A DNA stretch of 64,000 nt, taken from assembly GCF_030811835.1 (NCBI RefSeq), contig NZ_JAUSRO010000005.1:248001-312000 (forward strand), written 5' to 3'. This document shows positions 45,751-54,352 of this stretch, piece by piece. Position 1 is the first letter of the stretch. Every line of letters begins with the position of its first letter. The position numbers and the translations under genes were made by a program. The notes under the pieces were generated by a model. The model ran no database searches. It was not told the DNA's origin and worked only from the letters and a program-made list of their open reading frames with translations. The DNA comes from Variovorax ginsengisoli (lineage in GTDB: Bacteria > Pseudomonadota > Gammaproteobacteria > Burkholderiales > Burkholderiaceae_C).

Positions 45751-46740
45751 ATGCCATCGTCTCTCTCGACCCCTGCGGTGCCTGCCGCGCCTCGCTCCGG
45801 CTTCTCCCTCGCGGCCCTGGCGCAATCCCGGCCACGGCTGGTCGATGCCGGGATCCGCATCGACCGCGCGCCGGCGCTCGGCTGGCTCGGCCTGCAGTGC
45901 GTCGCGCTCATGCCGACCTGGCTCTGGATGGCTGCCCGCCTGCGCGATGGCTCCGACGATCCGCTCGGCCTGCTGGCCCTGGCCACGCTCGCGTTGCTGG
46001 TTGGGCGCCTGCGTGGCGAGCTGCGTGCGTCGCCGCGCCTGGGCTGGCTGGTGACCGCCACGTTCGGCACGCTGGTCGCTACTGTGCTGCGCATCGGGCC
46101 GGGCGCGTTGTCGGCGTGGCCGCCGCTGGCGACCGGCCTGCTGGCGGTGCTGGCCATGGCCTGTGGCCTGCTGGCCTTCCTGCCGCGGCGCGTGGCCCCG
46201 GCCCCGGTGCTTGGCCTGGCGGTGCTGGCCTTGCCGCTGCTGTCGTCGCTGCAGTTCTACGCGGGCTACCCGCTGCGCGTGGTCACGGCCGAGGCGAGCC
46301 GCTGGCTGCTGATGCCCGGTTTCACGGTTTCGCGCGAAGGCAGCACGCTGCTGGTCGATGGCCGGCTGGTCATCGTCGATGCGCCCTGCTCGGGCGTCCA
46401 GATGGTCTGGCTGGGCTACTTCACTGCGTGTGCGGTGGCACTCTGGGCCGGGCGCGACAACCGCGGCTTCCTCGCGCGGTTGCCGGCCGTCGGACTGCTG
46501 GTGCTGGCCGGCAACATCGTGCGCAACAGTGTGCTGGTGGCGCTCGAAGGCGCGGGGCTGCAGCCGCCCGCGGTGCTGCACCAGGTGCTGGGCCTGGCGC
46601 TGTTGGCGTTGGTGTGCGGCGGCATCGCGCGCGTCATGGCGGGTGGGATGACGGGTGTCATGGGGCGCGCGTCGGCAACCCGCGCCCTAACCCACGCCGC
46701 AACCCACGCTGTCAAAGGAGTCGGTCATGGCGCTGTTTGA
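45751..46740 (+). CDS. Exosortase
   Basis: The 329-residue polytopic membrane protein has the exosortase catalytic set: Cys in VDAPCSGVQMVWLGYF, Arg in GNIVRNSVLVALEG and His in LHQVLGLALLALV. Eight or so hydrophobic segments surround them. Exosortases are membrane cysteine transpeptidases that process PEP-CTERM-type tails. The upstream VIT/vWA protein is the obvious, perhaps only, substrate. I cannot assign the exact class; XrtQ-like is one possibility. It overlaps the next gene by 14 bases. Confidence 0.87.
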   Translation: MPSSLSTPAVPAAPRSGFSLAALAQSRPRLVDAGIRIDRAPALGWLGLQCVALMPTWLWMAARLRDGSDDPLGLLALATLALLVGRLRGELRASPRLGWLVTATFGTLVATVLRIGPGALSAWPPLATGLLAVLAMACGLLAFLPRRVAPAPVLGLAVLALPLLSSLQFYAGYPLRVVTAEASRWLLMPGFTVSREGSTLLVDGRLVIVDAPCSGVQMVWLGYFTACAVALWAGRDNRGFLARLPAVGLLVLAGNIVRNSVLVALEGAGLQPPAVLHQVLGLALLALVCGGIARVMAGGMTGVMGRASATRALTHAATHAVKGVGHGAV

Positions 46741-47290
46741 TCGCTGGCTGGGCAACCGCTTCTTCTGCCGGGTGCTGCACAAGGTGGCCTTCGGTGCGGT
46801 GATGCTGCTGTGCACCGCCCTCTCGGTGCTGTCATCGGTATCGCGGCCGGTGGCGTCCGCGCAGGCGGCGGCGTTCCAGGAATGGCCTTCGACATGGGAC
46901 GGTGCGCTGCTGCGGCCCCTGGCGCTCAGCGAGGTCGAGCATCGCTTTGCCGTGAATTTCCCGGGCCGCATCGCGCGCCTGACCGACGGCGAGCGCCTGT
47001 TCGTGATGCGCGAGGTATTGGCGCCCACGCGCATGCTGCATCCGGCTCCGGACTGCTACCGCGCGCTCGGCTACCGCATCGAAGGCACGCGGCTCGAGCG
47101 CGACGCGCAGGCACGCCTGTGGCGCTGCTTCACAGCTGCGCGCAAGCAGGGGCAAACCCTGCGCGTTTGCGAGCGCATCGTCGACGCCGATGGCACGGCT
47201 TTCACCGACACTTCAGCCTGGTACTGGGCGGCGGCGAGCGGCCGTTCCCCGGGGCCGTGGCATGCTGTCACCGTGGCACGACCGATGTGA
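46727..47290 (+). CDS. Exosortase-associated EpsI-like protein
   Basis: The 187-residue protein has one N-terminal hydrophobic segment (AFGAVMLLCTALSVLSSVS), then a soluble exported domain. HPAPDCYRALGYRIEG resembles the His/Cys-Tyr-Gly motif of EpsI-type (DUF3485) proteins that accompany exosortases, and two more Cys follow (WRCFTAAR, RVCERIV). Its role is unknown; in other systems this protein is fused to or encoded with the exosortase. The 14-base overlap with the exosortase gene implies coupling. Confidence 0.75.
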   Translation: MALFDRWLGNRFFCRVLHKVAFGAVMLLCTALSVLSSVSRPVASAQAAAFQEWPSTWDGALLRPLALSEVEHRFAVNFPGRIARLTDGERLFVMREVLAPTRMLHPAPDCYRALGYRIEGTRLERDAQARLWRCFTAARKQGQTLRVCERIVDADGTAFTDTSAWYWAAASGRSPGPWHAVTVARPM

Positions 47291-48554
47291 GGGAGTCTTG
47301 AGGAAAACGCTGCGTTTCATTCTTTTGGGGCTGCTGGCCCTGGTGCTGACCGCGGTCATTGCCGTGGTGCTCATCGTCAAGCTGGTGTTGGCGCCGGCTG
47401 CGGGCGAATGGTCGACGCGCGTCGAGCTGGGACCGATGGCCACGGAGGTCAGCGTACCGACCGTCCTGCGCCTGGCCACCTCACCCTGGTTCGCTGCGCA
47501 CCTGGCGGGCCATGCCGTCGACATGGGCCATGGCCGTGTGGTCTTCGGCTGGCGCGAGAGCGCGCAGGCGCTCGAATTGCGGTGCGCACCGTGCAATGTC
47601 TCGGTACCGGCTTTCGGCGCGCAGGCGGTGCGGGTCGAAGCGCTCACCGCCACGGCACGGCGCGACGGCAACGTGTTCGCTGGCCAGTTCCAGGTACAGC
47701 CGCAGGCCGACGGGGCCGAGCCGCTGCAGGCGCAGTGGAGCGGCCGCCTGTCCCAGACCCATCTGCAGATCGACTTCGACGCGAAGGAGGCTGCCATTGC
47801 CCAGTGGTACCGCGCGCTGGTGCCGCAGTTGTCCGAGCTGCAGCGCGCGCGCATCGGCGGCACGCTGGCACTGCGCGGCCGGCTCACGTTGCCCGAGGCG
47901 AGCTTCTCCGCGCTGCAGCCGCAGATTGCGGGCTTCACCGTCGACGGACTGGGAACGCAGGCGCTGCTCAATGCGCACACGAGCTGTGGTCCGTCGGCAC
48001 GGCTGACGCAGGACAGCTGGCTCGCACGCGCCGTGATCGCAGCCGAAGACCAGCGCTACACCACGCACCCTGGCTACGACCTCACCGAACTGCTGGCCGC
48101 GGCCGATGCCAACCAGAAGCGCGGCAAGGTCGAGCGCGGCGGCAGCACGCTCACCCAGCAGCTCGCCAAGATGGTGATGACCGGCAGCGATCGCACCGCC
48201 GAACGCAAGCTGCGCGAGCTGCTCTACGCGGTGGAGATGGAGCAGACGCTGGGCAAGGCGCGCATCCTTGAGCTCTACCTTGACAGCGCACCTTGGGGCT
48301 CGGGCGTGTGCGGCGCCGAGGCGGCGGCACGCCTGTATTTCAAGCGCAGCGCACGCACGCTGGAGCCGGCGCAGGCGGTGTGGCTCGCCGCCATGCTCAA
48401 CAAGCCCAGCGCCGCGGCCGACGAATGGAAGCGCACCGGCACGCTGGACGCCGCCCGCATCCAGTGGGTGGCCAGCGGCATCCGCGGCATCAGCCGCAGC
48501 CAGCGCGAAGCGCTGCTCAAGAGCGTGGCAGCCGCGCGTTTCGCGGCGCCCTGA
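47262..48554 (+). CDS. Membrane-anchored GT51 transglycosylase without transpeptidase domain
   Basis: From ATG 47262 the protein has 430 residues: a membrane segment near residues 20-40, about 200 residues of unrecognised beta-rich periplasmic sequence, then a GT51 domain with AVIAAEDQRYTTHPGYD (catalytic Glu), ERGGSTLTQQLAKMV and RKLRELLYAVEMEQ. It stops there, so unlike PBP1A it cannot cross-link. A TTG at 47298 with GGGAG only 2 bases upstream is an alternative start; ATG 47262 overlaps the previous gene by 29 bases. It is last in the exosortase cluster. Confidence 0.8.
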   Translation: MLSPWHDRCEGVLRKTLRFILLGLLALVLTAVIAVVLIVKLVLAPAAGEWSTRVELGPMATEVSVPTVLRLATSPWFAAHLAGHAVDMGHGRVVFGWRESAQALELRCAPCNVSVPAFGAQAVRVEALTATARRDGNVFAGQFQVQPQADGAEPLQAQWSGRLSQTHLQIDFDAKEAAIAQWYRALVPQLSELQRARIGGTLALRGRLTLPEASFSALQPQIAGFTVDGLGTQALLNAHTSCGPSARLTQDSWLARAVIAAEDQRYTTHPGYDLTELLAAADANQKRGKVERGGSTLTQQLAKMVMTGSDRTAERKLRELLYAVEMEQTLGKARILELYLDSAPWGSGVCGAEAAARLYFKRSARTLEPAQAVWLAAMLNKPSAAADEWKRTGTLDAARIQWVASGIRGISRSQREALLKSVAAARFAAP

Positions 48555-48614
48555 GAAAGGGCGCACATTTTCGGTGCGTCCGGCCTTGGCACATGTCTTG
48601 CTGAAATCAGCGCA

Positions 48615-49685
48615 ATGGATGCTGTCATCGCCCCTCCGCCCGCCGCTGTCGAGATCGTGGCGCTGAGCAAGCGTTACGCCGAAGGTACGCCGGCCGCCGT
48701 CGACCAGATCGACCTGCGCATCGCCAGCGGCAGTTACTGCTGTCTGCTCGGCCCGTCGGGCTGCGGCAAAAGCACCACGCTGCGCATGATTGCGGGCCAC
48801 GAGTCGGTCACCAGCGGCGACATCCTGCTGGACAACCGCAACATCACCAACCTGCCGGCCGCCGCGCGCGGCACGGCCATGATGTTCCAGAGCTTCGCGC
48901 TGTTCCCGCATCTCTCGTCACTCGACAACGTCGCGTTCAGCCTGAAGATGAAGGGCGTCGGCAAGGCCGAGCGCCACCAGCGTGCCGCAGACTTGCTCGA
49001 GCGTGTCGCGATGGGTCATCTGGCCGAGCGCAAGCCAGGCGAACTCTCCGGCGGCCAGCAGCAGCGCGTGGCGCTGGCGCGGGCGCTGATCACCGAGCCC
49101 CGCGTGCTGCTGCTCGACGAGCCGCTGTCGGCGCTCGACCCCTTCCTGCGCATCCAGATGCGCGCCGAACTGCGCCGCTGGCAGAAGGAGCTGGGCCTGA
49201 CCTTCATCCATGTCACGCACTCGCAGGAAGAGGCGATGGCGCTGGCCGACACGATGGTGGTGATGAATCATGGGCTGATCGAACAGGTCGGCTCGCCCCA
49301 TACGGTCTACAACCATCCGGCCAGCGAATTCGTCGCGCGCTTCATGGGTGGCCACAACGTGATCGACCTGCCTGGTGGCGATGCCATCGCCGTACGCAAC
49401 GACCACATGCACATCACCCCCGCCGATAACGGAAGCGGCAGCGGGCGGCTCGCCCGTATCACCGACGTCGAGTACCAGGGCACCTATGTGCTCCTCGGCC
49501 TGACGTTGACCGACGCCGCGCCGGGCCGTGGCACGGTGTCGGTGCTGTTGGGCGAGAACGCGTTCCTTGCGCGGCCTTATGTGCAGGGCGAGCAGGTGCT
49601 GCTCTCCTGGCGCGATGCCGATGCGCGGGTGCTCGGCCCTGGCGTGCTGCCTCCGGGCCAGCGTGCGATGGCCATGCCGGCATGA
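48615..49685 (+). CDS. Polyamine/spermidine-type ABC transporter ATP-binding protein (PotA-like)
   Basis: The 356-residue ATPase has Walker A LGPSGCGKSTTLRMIAG, Q-loop MMFQSFALFPHLS, signature LSGGQQQRVALARAL, Walker B VLLLDEPLSALD and the H-loop VTHSQEEAMALAD. A C-terminal TOBE domain follows, as in PotA/FbpC-type importers. It is followed by a binding protein and two permeases. The substrate is not settled by sequence, since this family handles polyamines, iron and other small cations or acids. Confidence 0.88.
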   Translation: MDAVIAPPPAAVEIVALSKRYAEGTPAAVDQIDLRIASGSYCCLLGPSGCGKSTTLRMIAGHESVTSGDILLDNRNITNLPAAARGTAMMFQSFALFPHLSSLDNVAFSLKMKGVGKAERHQRAADLLERVAMGHLAERKPGELSGGQQQRVALARALITEPRVLLLDEPLSALDPFLRIQMRAELRRWQKELGLTFIHVTHSQEEAMALADTMVVMNHGLIEQVGSPHTVYNHPASEFVARFMGGHNVIDLPGGDAIAVRNDHMHITPADNGSGSGRLARITDVEYQGTYVLLGLTLTDAAPGRGTVSVLLGENAFLARPYVQGEQVLLSWRDADARVLGPGVLPPGQRAMAMPA

Positions 49686-49797
49686 CGATGTGAACGAAAA
49701 CCCGGCCCGTCGTCGCACTGCCTGCTGTCGTTGCCGCTGATCCTCGCCTCCTTTCCAATTTTTCGATACCTACTTGTCCATCTGCAGGAGACTCACC

Positions 49798-51075
49798 ATG
49801 ACCGACCCCATCGACTCTTCCGCCGGCGTCAAGCGCCGCGTCATGCTGCAGGGCGGCGCTGGCCTGGCCGGCATCCTCGCCAGCGGCATGGCACCCTTCG
49901 TCCACGCGCAGGAAAAGATCGTGCTGCGCTACCTGGGCACCGCGGTGAACCAGGACAAGGCGATTGCCGAGAAGTTCAAGGCCGACACCGGCATCGAGAT
50001 CCAGTACGTGGCCGTGACCACCGATGACGTGACCAAGCGCGCCGTCACCGCGCCCAACAGTTTCGACCTGATCGACACCGAGTTCTTCTCGCTCAAGAAG
50101 ATCGTGCCGACCGGCAACCTGAAGGGCATCGACACCAAGAAGATCAAGAACGCCGACAAGATCACCACGCTCTTCACGAAGGGCGAAGTCGCCGGCAAGG
50201 CCGTGGGCGACCAGGGCACCGCGCCCAAGAAGGTGATCTACCTGGAAGGCGAGAAGAGCAAGAAGTTTGCGACCGCGCCGACGCAGTACATGTCGCTCAT
50301 CCCGACGGTCTACAACGCCGACACGCTGGGCATCCGCCCCGACCTGATCAAGCGCCCGATCGACTCGTGGGCCGAGCTGCTCAACCCCGAGTTCAAAGGC
50401 AAGGCTGCGATCCTGAACATCCCGTCGATCGGCATCATGGACGCCGCGATGGTGGTGGAGGCCAAGGGCCTGCACAAGTACAAGGACAAGGGCAACATGA
50501 CCAAGGCCGAGATCGACCTGACGATCAAGACCCTGATCGAGGCCAAGAAGGCCGGCCAGTTCCGCGCGCTGTGGAAGGACTTCAACGAGTCGGTCAACCT
50601 GATGGCTTCCGGCGAGGTCGTGATCCAGTCGATGTGGTCGCCCGCCGTGACGGCTGTGCGCACCAAGGGCATCGCCTGCAACTTCCAGCCACTGAAAGAA
50701 GGCTATCGCGCCTGGGCCGCCGGCTTCGGTCTGCCGGCCACGCTGTCGGGCAAGAAGCTCGACGGCGCCTACGAATTCATCAACTGGTTCCTCGATGGCT
50801 GGGCCGGCGCGTACCTCAACCGCCAGGGCTACTACAGCGCCGTGCTCGACACCGCCAAGGCCAAGATGGAAGCCTACGAGTGGGCCTACTGGATGGAAGG
50901 GAAGGCCGCCTCGCAAGACATCAAGAGCCCGAACGGCGACGTGCTGGCCAAGGCCGGCGCGATTCGCGACGGCGGCAGCTACGAACAGCGCATGGGCGGC
51001 ATCGCCTGCTGGAACGCCGTGATGGACGAGAACGAGTACATGGTGAGGAAGTGGAACGAGTTCGTCGCTGCCTGA
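49798..51075 (+). CDS. Periplasmic substrate-binding protein (PotD-like)
   Basis: The 425-residue protein has a Tat-like signal: twin Arg in GVKRRVMLQGGAGLAGILAS, ending FVHAQE. The mature part has the PotD/PotF two-lobe fold: YLGTAVNQDKAIAEKFKADT, LIPTVYNADTLGIRPDL, FEFINWFLDG-type helix and a C-terminal helical end. The ATG at 49798 has AGGAG upstream. A 112-base gap separates it from the ATPase gene. No residue set here defines polyamine binding clearly. Confidence 0.86.
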   Translation: MTDPIDSSAGVKRRVMLQGGAGLAGILASGMAPFVHAQEKIVLRYLGTAVNQDKAIAEKFKADTGIEIQYVAVTTDDVTKRAVTAPNSFDLIDTEFFSLKKIVPTGNLKGIDTKKIKNADKITTLFTKGEVAGKAVGDQGTAPKKVIYLEGEKSKKFATAPTQYMSLIPTVYNADTLGIRPDLIKRPIDSWAELLNPEFKGKAAILNIPSIGIMDAAMVVEAKGLHKYKDKGNMTKAEIDLTIKTLIEAKKAGQFRALWKDFNESVNLMASGEVVIQSMWSPAVTAVRTKGIACNFQPLKEGYRAWAAGFGLPATLSGKKLDGAYEFINWFLDGWAGAYLNRQGYYSAVLDTAKAKMEAYEWAYWMEGKAASQDIKSPNGDVLAKAGAIRDGGSYEQRMGGIACWNAVMDENEYMVRKWNEFVAA

Positions 51076-51079
51076 TCCC

Positions 51080-51997
51080 GTGAGCGCCCCCACCGCCAGC
51101 GCGCACGCGCCCACCCCCTCCGTCCATGCCGTGAAGGCGTGGTGGCAGGCGTTGCCGTTCGCGCTGGTGTTCCTGCTGTTCTTCCTGATTCCCTTGGCGC
51201 TGATCGCGATGGTCAGCCTGTGGAACTTCAACGAGTACGAGCTCATTCCCGCGGTCACGCTGCGCAACTACCTGAGCCTGTTCGAAGGCTGCTCGCACCT
51301 CACTGACAACGGCGACCTGTGCGTCACGCTGAGCACCTACCTCAGCACGCTCAAGTTCTGCCTGCTGGTCTGGGGCATCACGCTGCTCATCGGTTTCTCG
51401 GTGGCCTACTTCCTGGCCTTCCATGTGCGTTCGGCGACCATGCAGACGGTGCTGTTCGTGCTGTGCACCGTGCCCTTCTGGACGTCGAACGTCATCCGCA
51501 TGATTTCGTGGGTGCCGCTGCTGGGCCGCAACGGGCTGGTCAACCAGGGGCTGATGGGCATCGGCCTGGTGAACGAGCCGGTCGAGTGGCTGCTGTTCTC
51601 CGATTTCTCGGTGGTACTTGCCTTCGTGCACCTCTACACGATGTTCATGATCGTGCCGATCTTCAACTCGATGATGCGCATCGACCGTTCGCTGCTCGAA
51701 GCCGCCAACGACTCGGGCGCCACCGGCTGGCAGACGCTGTGGAACGTGATCGTGCCGCTCTCGCGCACCGGCATCCTGATCGGTTCGATCTTCGTCATCA
51801 CCATCGTCATGGGCGACTTCGTCACCATCGGCGTGATGGGTGGCCAGCAGATCGCGTCCATCGGCAAGATCATCCAGGTACAGACGTCGTACCTGCAGTT
51901 CCCACTGGCCGCAGCCAACGCCATGATCCTGCTGGCGGTGGTGCTGATGATCATCTGGGGCCTCACGCGCCTCGTCGACATCCGCAAGGAGCTCTGA
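51080..51997 (+). CDS. ABC transporter permease, PotB type
   Basis: The 305-residue permease has six hydrophobic segments, the first LPFALVFLLFFLIPLALIAM. The coupling EAA-like loop SLLEAANDSGATGWQTLWNVIVPLSRTG is typical of the BPD transporter inner-membrane fold. It starts at GTG 51080, 4 bases after the binding-protein stop. An 88-base gap with a dispersed hairpin separates it from the second permease. Confidence 0.88.
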   Translation: MSAPTASAHAPTPSVHAVKAWWQALPFALVFLLFFLIPLALIAMVSLWNFNEYELIPAVTLRNYLSLFEGCSHLTDNGDLCVTLSTYLSTLKFCLLVWGITLLIGFSVAYFLAFHVRSATMQTVLFVLCTVPFWTSNVIRMISWVPLLGRNGLVNQGLMGIGLVNEPVEWLLFSDFSVVLAFVHLYTMFMIVPIFNSMMRIDRSLLEAANDSGATGWQTLWNVIVPLSRTGILIGSIFVITIVMGDFVTIGVMGGQQIASIGKIIQVQTSYLQFPLAAANAMILLAVVLMIIWGLTRLVDIRKEL

Positions 51998-52034
51998 TGA
52001 AAATGCCCCCACGCTCATCGCTTCGCGTATCGCT

Positions 52035-52085
52035 GCCCCCCCGAGGGGGCGCGTCAGTGCCTTCGGGCGGCCGGGCGGCACTGAC
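52035..52085. repeat. Dispersed GC-rich hairpin element between the two permease genes
   Basis: The segment contains GCCCCC-CCGA-GGGGGC (52035-52050) and a second hairpin GTCAGTGCC (52053-52061) / GGCACTGAC (52077-52085) with a 15-base loop. It is preceded by ACGCTCATCGCTTCGCGTATC, a sequence that I associate with repeats between Comamonadaceae genes. The second hairpin ends directly at the permease ATG, and no ribosome-binding site is left between. Confidence 0.7.
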
Positions 52086-52976
52086 ATGAGCAACCGCATC
52101 GGCGAAAAACGCGCAGCGGGCTTCTGGCCGCTGGCCATCGTCTTCGCGCTGTTCGTGCTGTTCCTCTACGGCCCGATGATCACGATCTTCGTGCTGAGCT
52201 TCCAGGGCCCGGAGGGCGGCCTGACCTTCCCGTTGCGCGGCGTGTCGCTGCACTGGTTCTACAAGCTGGCCGAGGGCCTGGGCACGGTCGACATCGGCGC
52301 GGCCTTCCGGCGCTCGCTGGCGCTCGGCGCGGTGGTGATGGCCTTCACCGTCGTGCTGTCGGTGCTGGCGGGCCTGGCCTTCCGCAAGAAGCTCGCGGGC
52401 AGCAACCTGCTCTTCTTCATCACGGTGGCCAGCCTGATCATGCCGTCGATCATCATCTCGCTGGGCATCGGCCTGCAGTTCCGCCTGCTCGACACCGGAA
52501 TCAAGGAAGCGCTGACCGCCCTGGGCGCGACCGACATGCTCGAGAACTACGGCACGGCGCTCGGCCTGTTCACCTCGGCGCTCGGTGCGCATCTCACATG
52601 GACGCTGCCCTTCGGCCTGCTCATCATGTTCGCGGTGTTCAACCGTTTCAACCCGGCCTATGAAGAAGCCGCACGCGACCTCGGCGCCACGCCCTGGCAG
52701 ACCTTCCGCCACGTGGTGCTGCCGCTGATCGGCCCGTCGATCGTGGGCATCGGCATGTTCGGCTTCACGCTGAGCTGGGACGAGATTGCCCGCACCTCGC
52801 AGGCCATCGGCGACGTCAACACGCTGCCGCTCGAGCTGCAGGGCCTAACCTCGACCGTGACCACGCCCTCGATCTATGCGCTGGGCACGGTCACCACCAT
52901 CGTCTCCTTTGCCGTGATGGCGGTGGCGCTGAGCACGGCAGCGCTGCTGCGACGGCGTTCGGCGCGGCCACGCTGA
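52086..52976 (+). CDS. ABC transporter permease, PotC type
   Basis: The 296-residue permease has six hydrophobic segments and the EAA loop YEEAARDLGATPWQTFRHVVLPLIGPS. The first segment is FWPLAIVFALFVLFLYGPM. It pairs with the PotB-type permease. The ATG at 52086 comes straight after the hairpin element and has no visible ribosome-binding site. Confidence 0.88.
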   Translation: MSNRIGEKRAAGFWPLAIVFALFVLFLYGPMITIFVLSFQGPEGGLTFPLRGVSLHWFYKLAEGLGTVDIGAAFRRSLALGAVVMAFTVVLSVLAGLAFRKKLAGSNLLFFITVASLIMPSIIISLGIGLQFRLLDTGIKEALTALGATDMLENYGTALGLFTSALGAHLTWTLPFGLLIMFAVFNRFNPAYEEAARDLGATPWQTFRHVVLPLIGPSIVGIGMFGFTLSWDEIARTSQAIGDVNTLPLELQGLTSTVTTPSIYALGTVTTIVSFAVMAVALSTAALLRRRSARPR

Positions 52977-53030
52977 GACGGCGCCCGCCCACCCCACCCC
53001 ACCCACGCCACGCAACGTAGGAACCGCGCC

Positions 53031-53816
53031 ATGCCCCGCCTGCTGGTCATCAACCCCAACACCTCGACGGCGGTGACGGCCCTGCTCCATCGCCACGTGC
53101 AGGCGCAGGCGGGTGACCTGCTCGACGTGCAGAGCCTGACGGCACGTTTCGGTGCGCCCTACATCGCCTGTGAGGCCAGTTACGCGGTGGCCAACCATGC
53201 CGTGCTCGACGCCTGGGCCGTGGCACGCGCGCACGATTGGCGGCCCGACGCGGTGCTCATCGGATGCTTCGGCGACCCGGGCCTGTTCGCGCTGCGCGAC
53301 GGCGCGGGGGTGCCGGTGAGCGGATTGGCCGAAGCGGCCTTCTCGGCCGCGGCCTGGCATGGGCGCTTTGCCATCGTCACCGGCGGCGACCGCTGGCGGC
53401 CGATGCTGTCGCGCCTGGCGCATTCGCTCGGCCATGGGCAGACGCTGGCCGGCATCCACACTGTCGCACCGACCGGCGCGCAGCTTGCCGAAGATCCGGT
53501 GGGCGCGCGCAAGCTGCTGGCCCAGGCCTGCTGCGAGGCGGCCGACCGCTTCCAGGCGCAGGCGGTGATCCTCGGCGGTGCGGGGCTGGCCGGCATGGCG
53601 GCCGACATCGAGAGTGCCGTGCCGGTGCCGCTGATCGACAGCGTGACCGCCGGCGCGCAGTGGGCGCTGCGCACGTTGCGCATGCCGGGGCGCACCGCCG
53701 CCGCCGCCCCTGCCTCCTTCTCTGCGGCTTCGCAGCCAATCACATCAGCCGCTGGCCATTCGGGCTTCGGTGTCGCGTGGCAGAGCGTCTCGTGGGAACT
53801 CGCATCGCTGGCCTGA
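53031..53816 (+). CDS. Asp/Glu/hydantoin racemase-family protein lacking the second Cys
   Basis: The 261-residue protein resembles hydantoin and allantoin racemases: INPNTSTAVTALL at the start, ACEASYAVANHAVLDA, and the first catalytic Cys in VLIGCFGDPGLFAL. The second catalytic Cys, expected in LGCAGM, is Gly (AVILGGAGLAGMA). The C terminus has about 40 extra, Ala/Ser-rich residues. With one Cys missing, racemase activity is doubtful. It follows the ABC importer genes by 54 bases and may act on the imported compound. Confidence 0.78.
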   Translation: MPRLLVINPNTSTAVTALLHRHVQAQAGDLLDVQSLTARFGAPYIACEASYAVANHAVLDAWAVARAHDWRPDAVLIGCFGDPGLFALRDGAGVPVSGLAEAAFSAAAWHGRFAIVTGGDRWRPMLSRLAHSLGHGQTLAGIHTVAPTGAQLAEDPVGARKLLAQACCEAADRFQAQAVILGGAGLAGMAADIESAVPVPLIDSVTAGAQWALRTLRMPGRTAAAAPASFSAASQPITSAAGHSGFGVAWQSVSWELASLA

Positions 53817-53881
53817 ACGGCATCAGGGATTTGCAGTGCGTCGTGCCGTGACGCGGTCCAGGGTGGCAAACTGGCAGGACC

Positions 53882-54211
53882 ATGACCGTTGTCCCCTACG
53901 CCCCTGAGACCCTCGCGCGCGACGCGATCGATCAACTTGCCGGCCTGACCGTGCTCGACTTCGGCACCAACTGGTGTGGCCACTGCCAGCGTGCCCAGCC
54001 GCTGGTGGACGCGGCGCTCGCGCCGCAATCGGGCCTTCGGCACATCAAGGTCGAGGACGGCAGCGGTCGCCCGCTCGGCCGGTCCTTCGGCGTCAAGCTC
54101 TGGCCCACGCTGGTGTTCCTGCGCGACGGTACCGAAGTCGCACGCGTGGTGCGGCCGACCGACGGCGAGACGCTCGACAGCGCGCTCGCGCAGCTCGCAC
54201 CGGCTGGCTGA
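53882..54211 (+). CDS. Thioredoxin family protein
   Basis: The 109-residue protein has a thioredoxin fold with the active site FGTNWCGHCQRAQPLV (Cys-Gly-His-Cys) near residue 31 and the cis-Pro in KLWPTLVFLRDG. There is no signal peptide, so it is probably cytoplasmic. The CGHC site is like PDI rather than the CGPC of TrxA. The role is not obvious from its neighbours. Confidence 0.88.
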   Translation: MTVVPYAPETLARDAIDQLAGLTVLDFGTNWCGHCQRAQPLVDAALAPQSGLRHIKVEDGSGRPLGRSFGVKLWPTLVFLRDGTEVARVVRPTDGETLDSALAQLAPAG

Positions 54212-54352
54212 GCCGTTCGGGCCGGTTCACGGATCTTTACGCAGCGACACGCGGTCCTTACGTTGCGTGCAAGGCCCCGATACACGGCGCTTCCAAACTA
54301 CGTCTCACCTGCTGCCCTGTGGCAACAGGCTTCTTAGAAAGGAAGCACTCTC

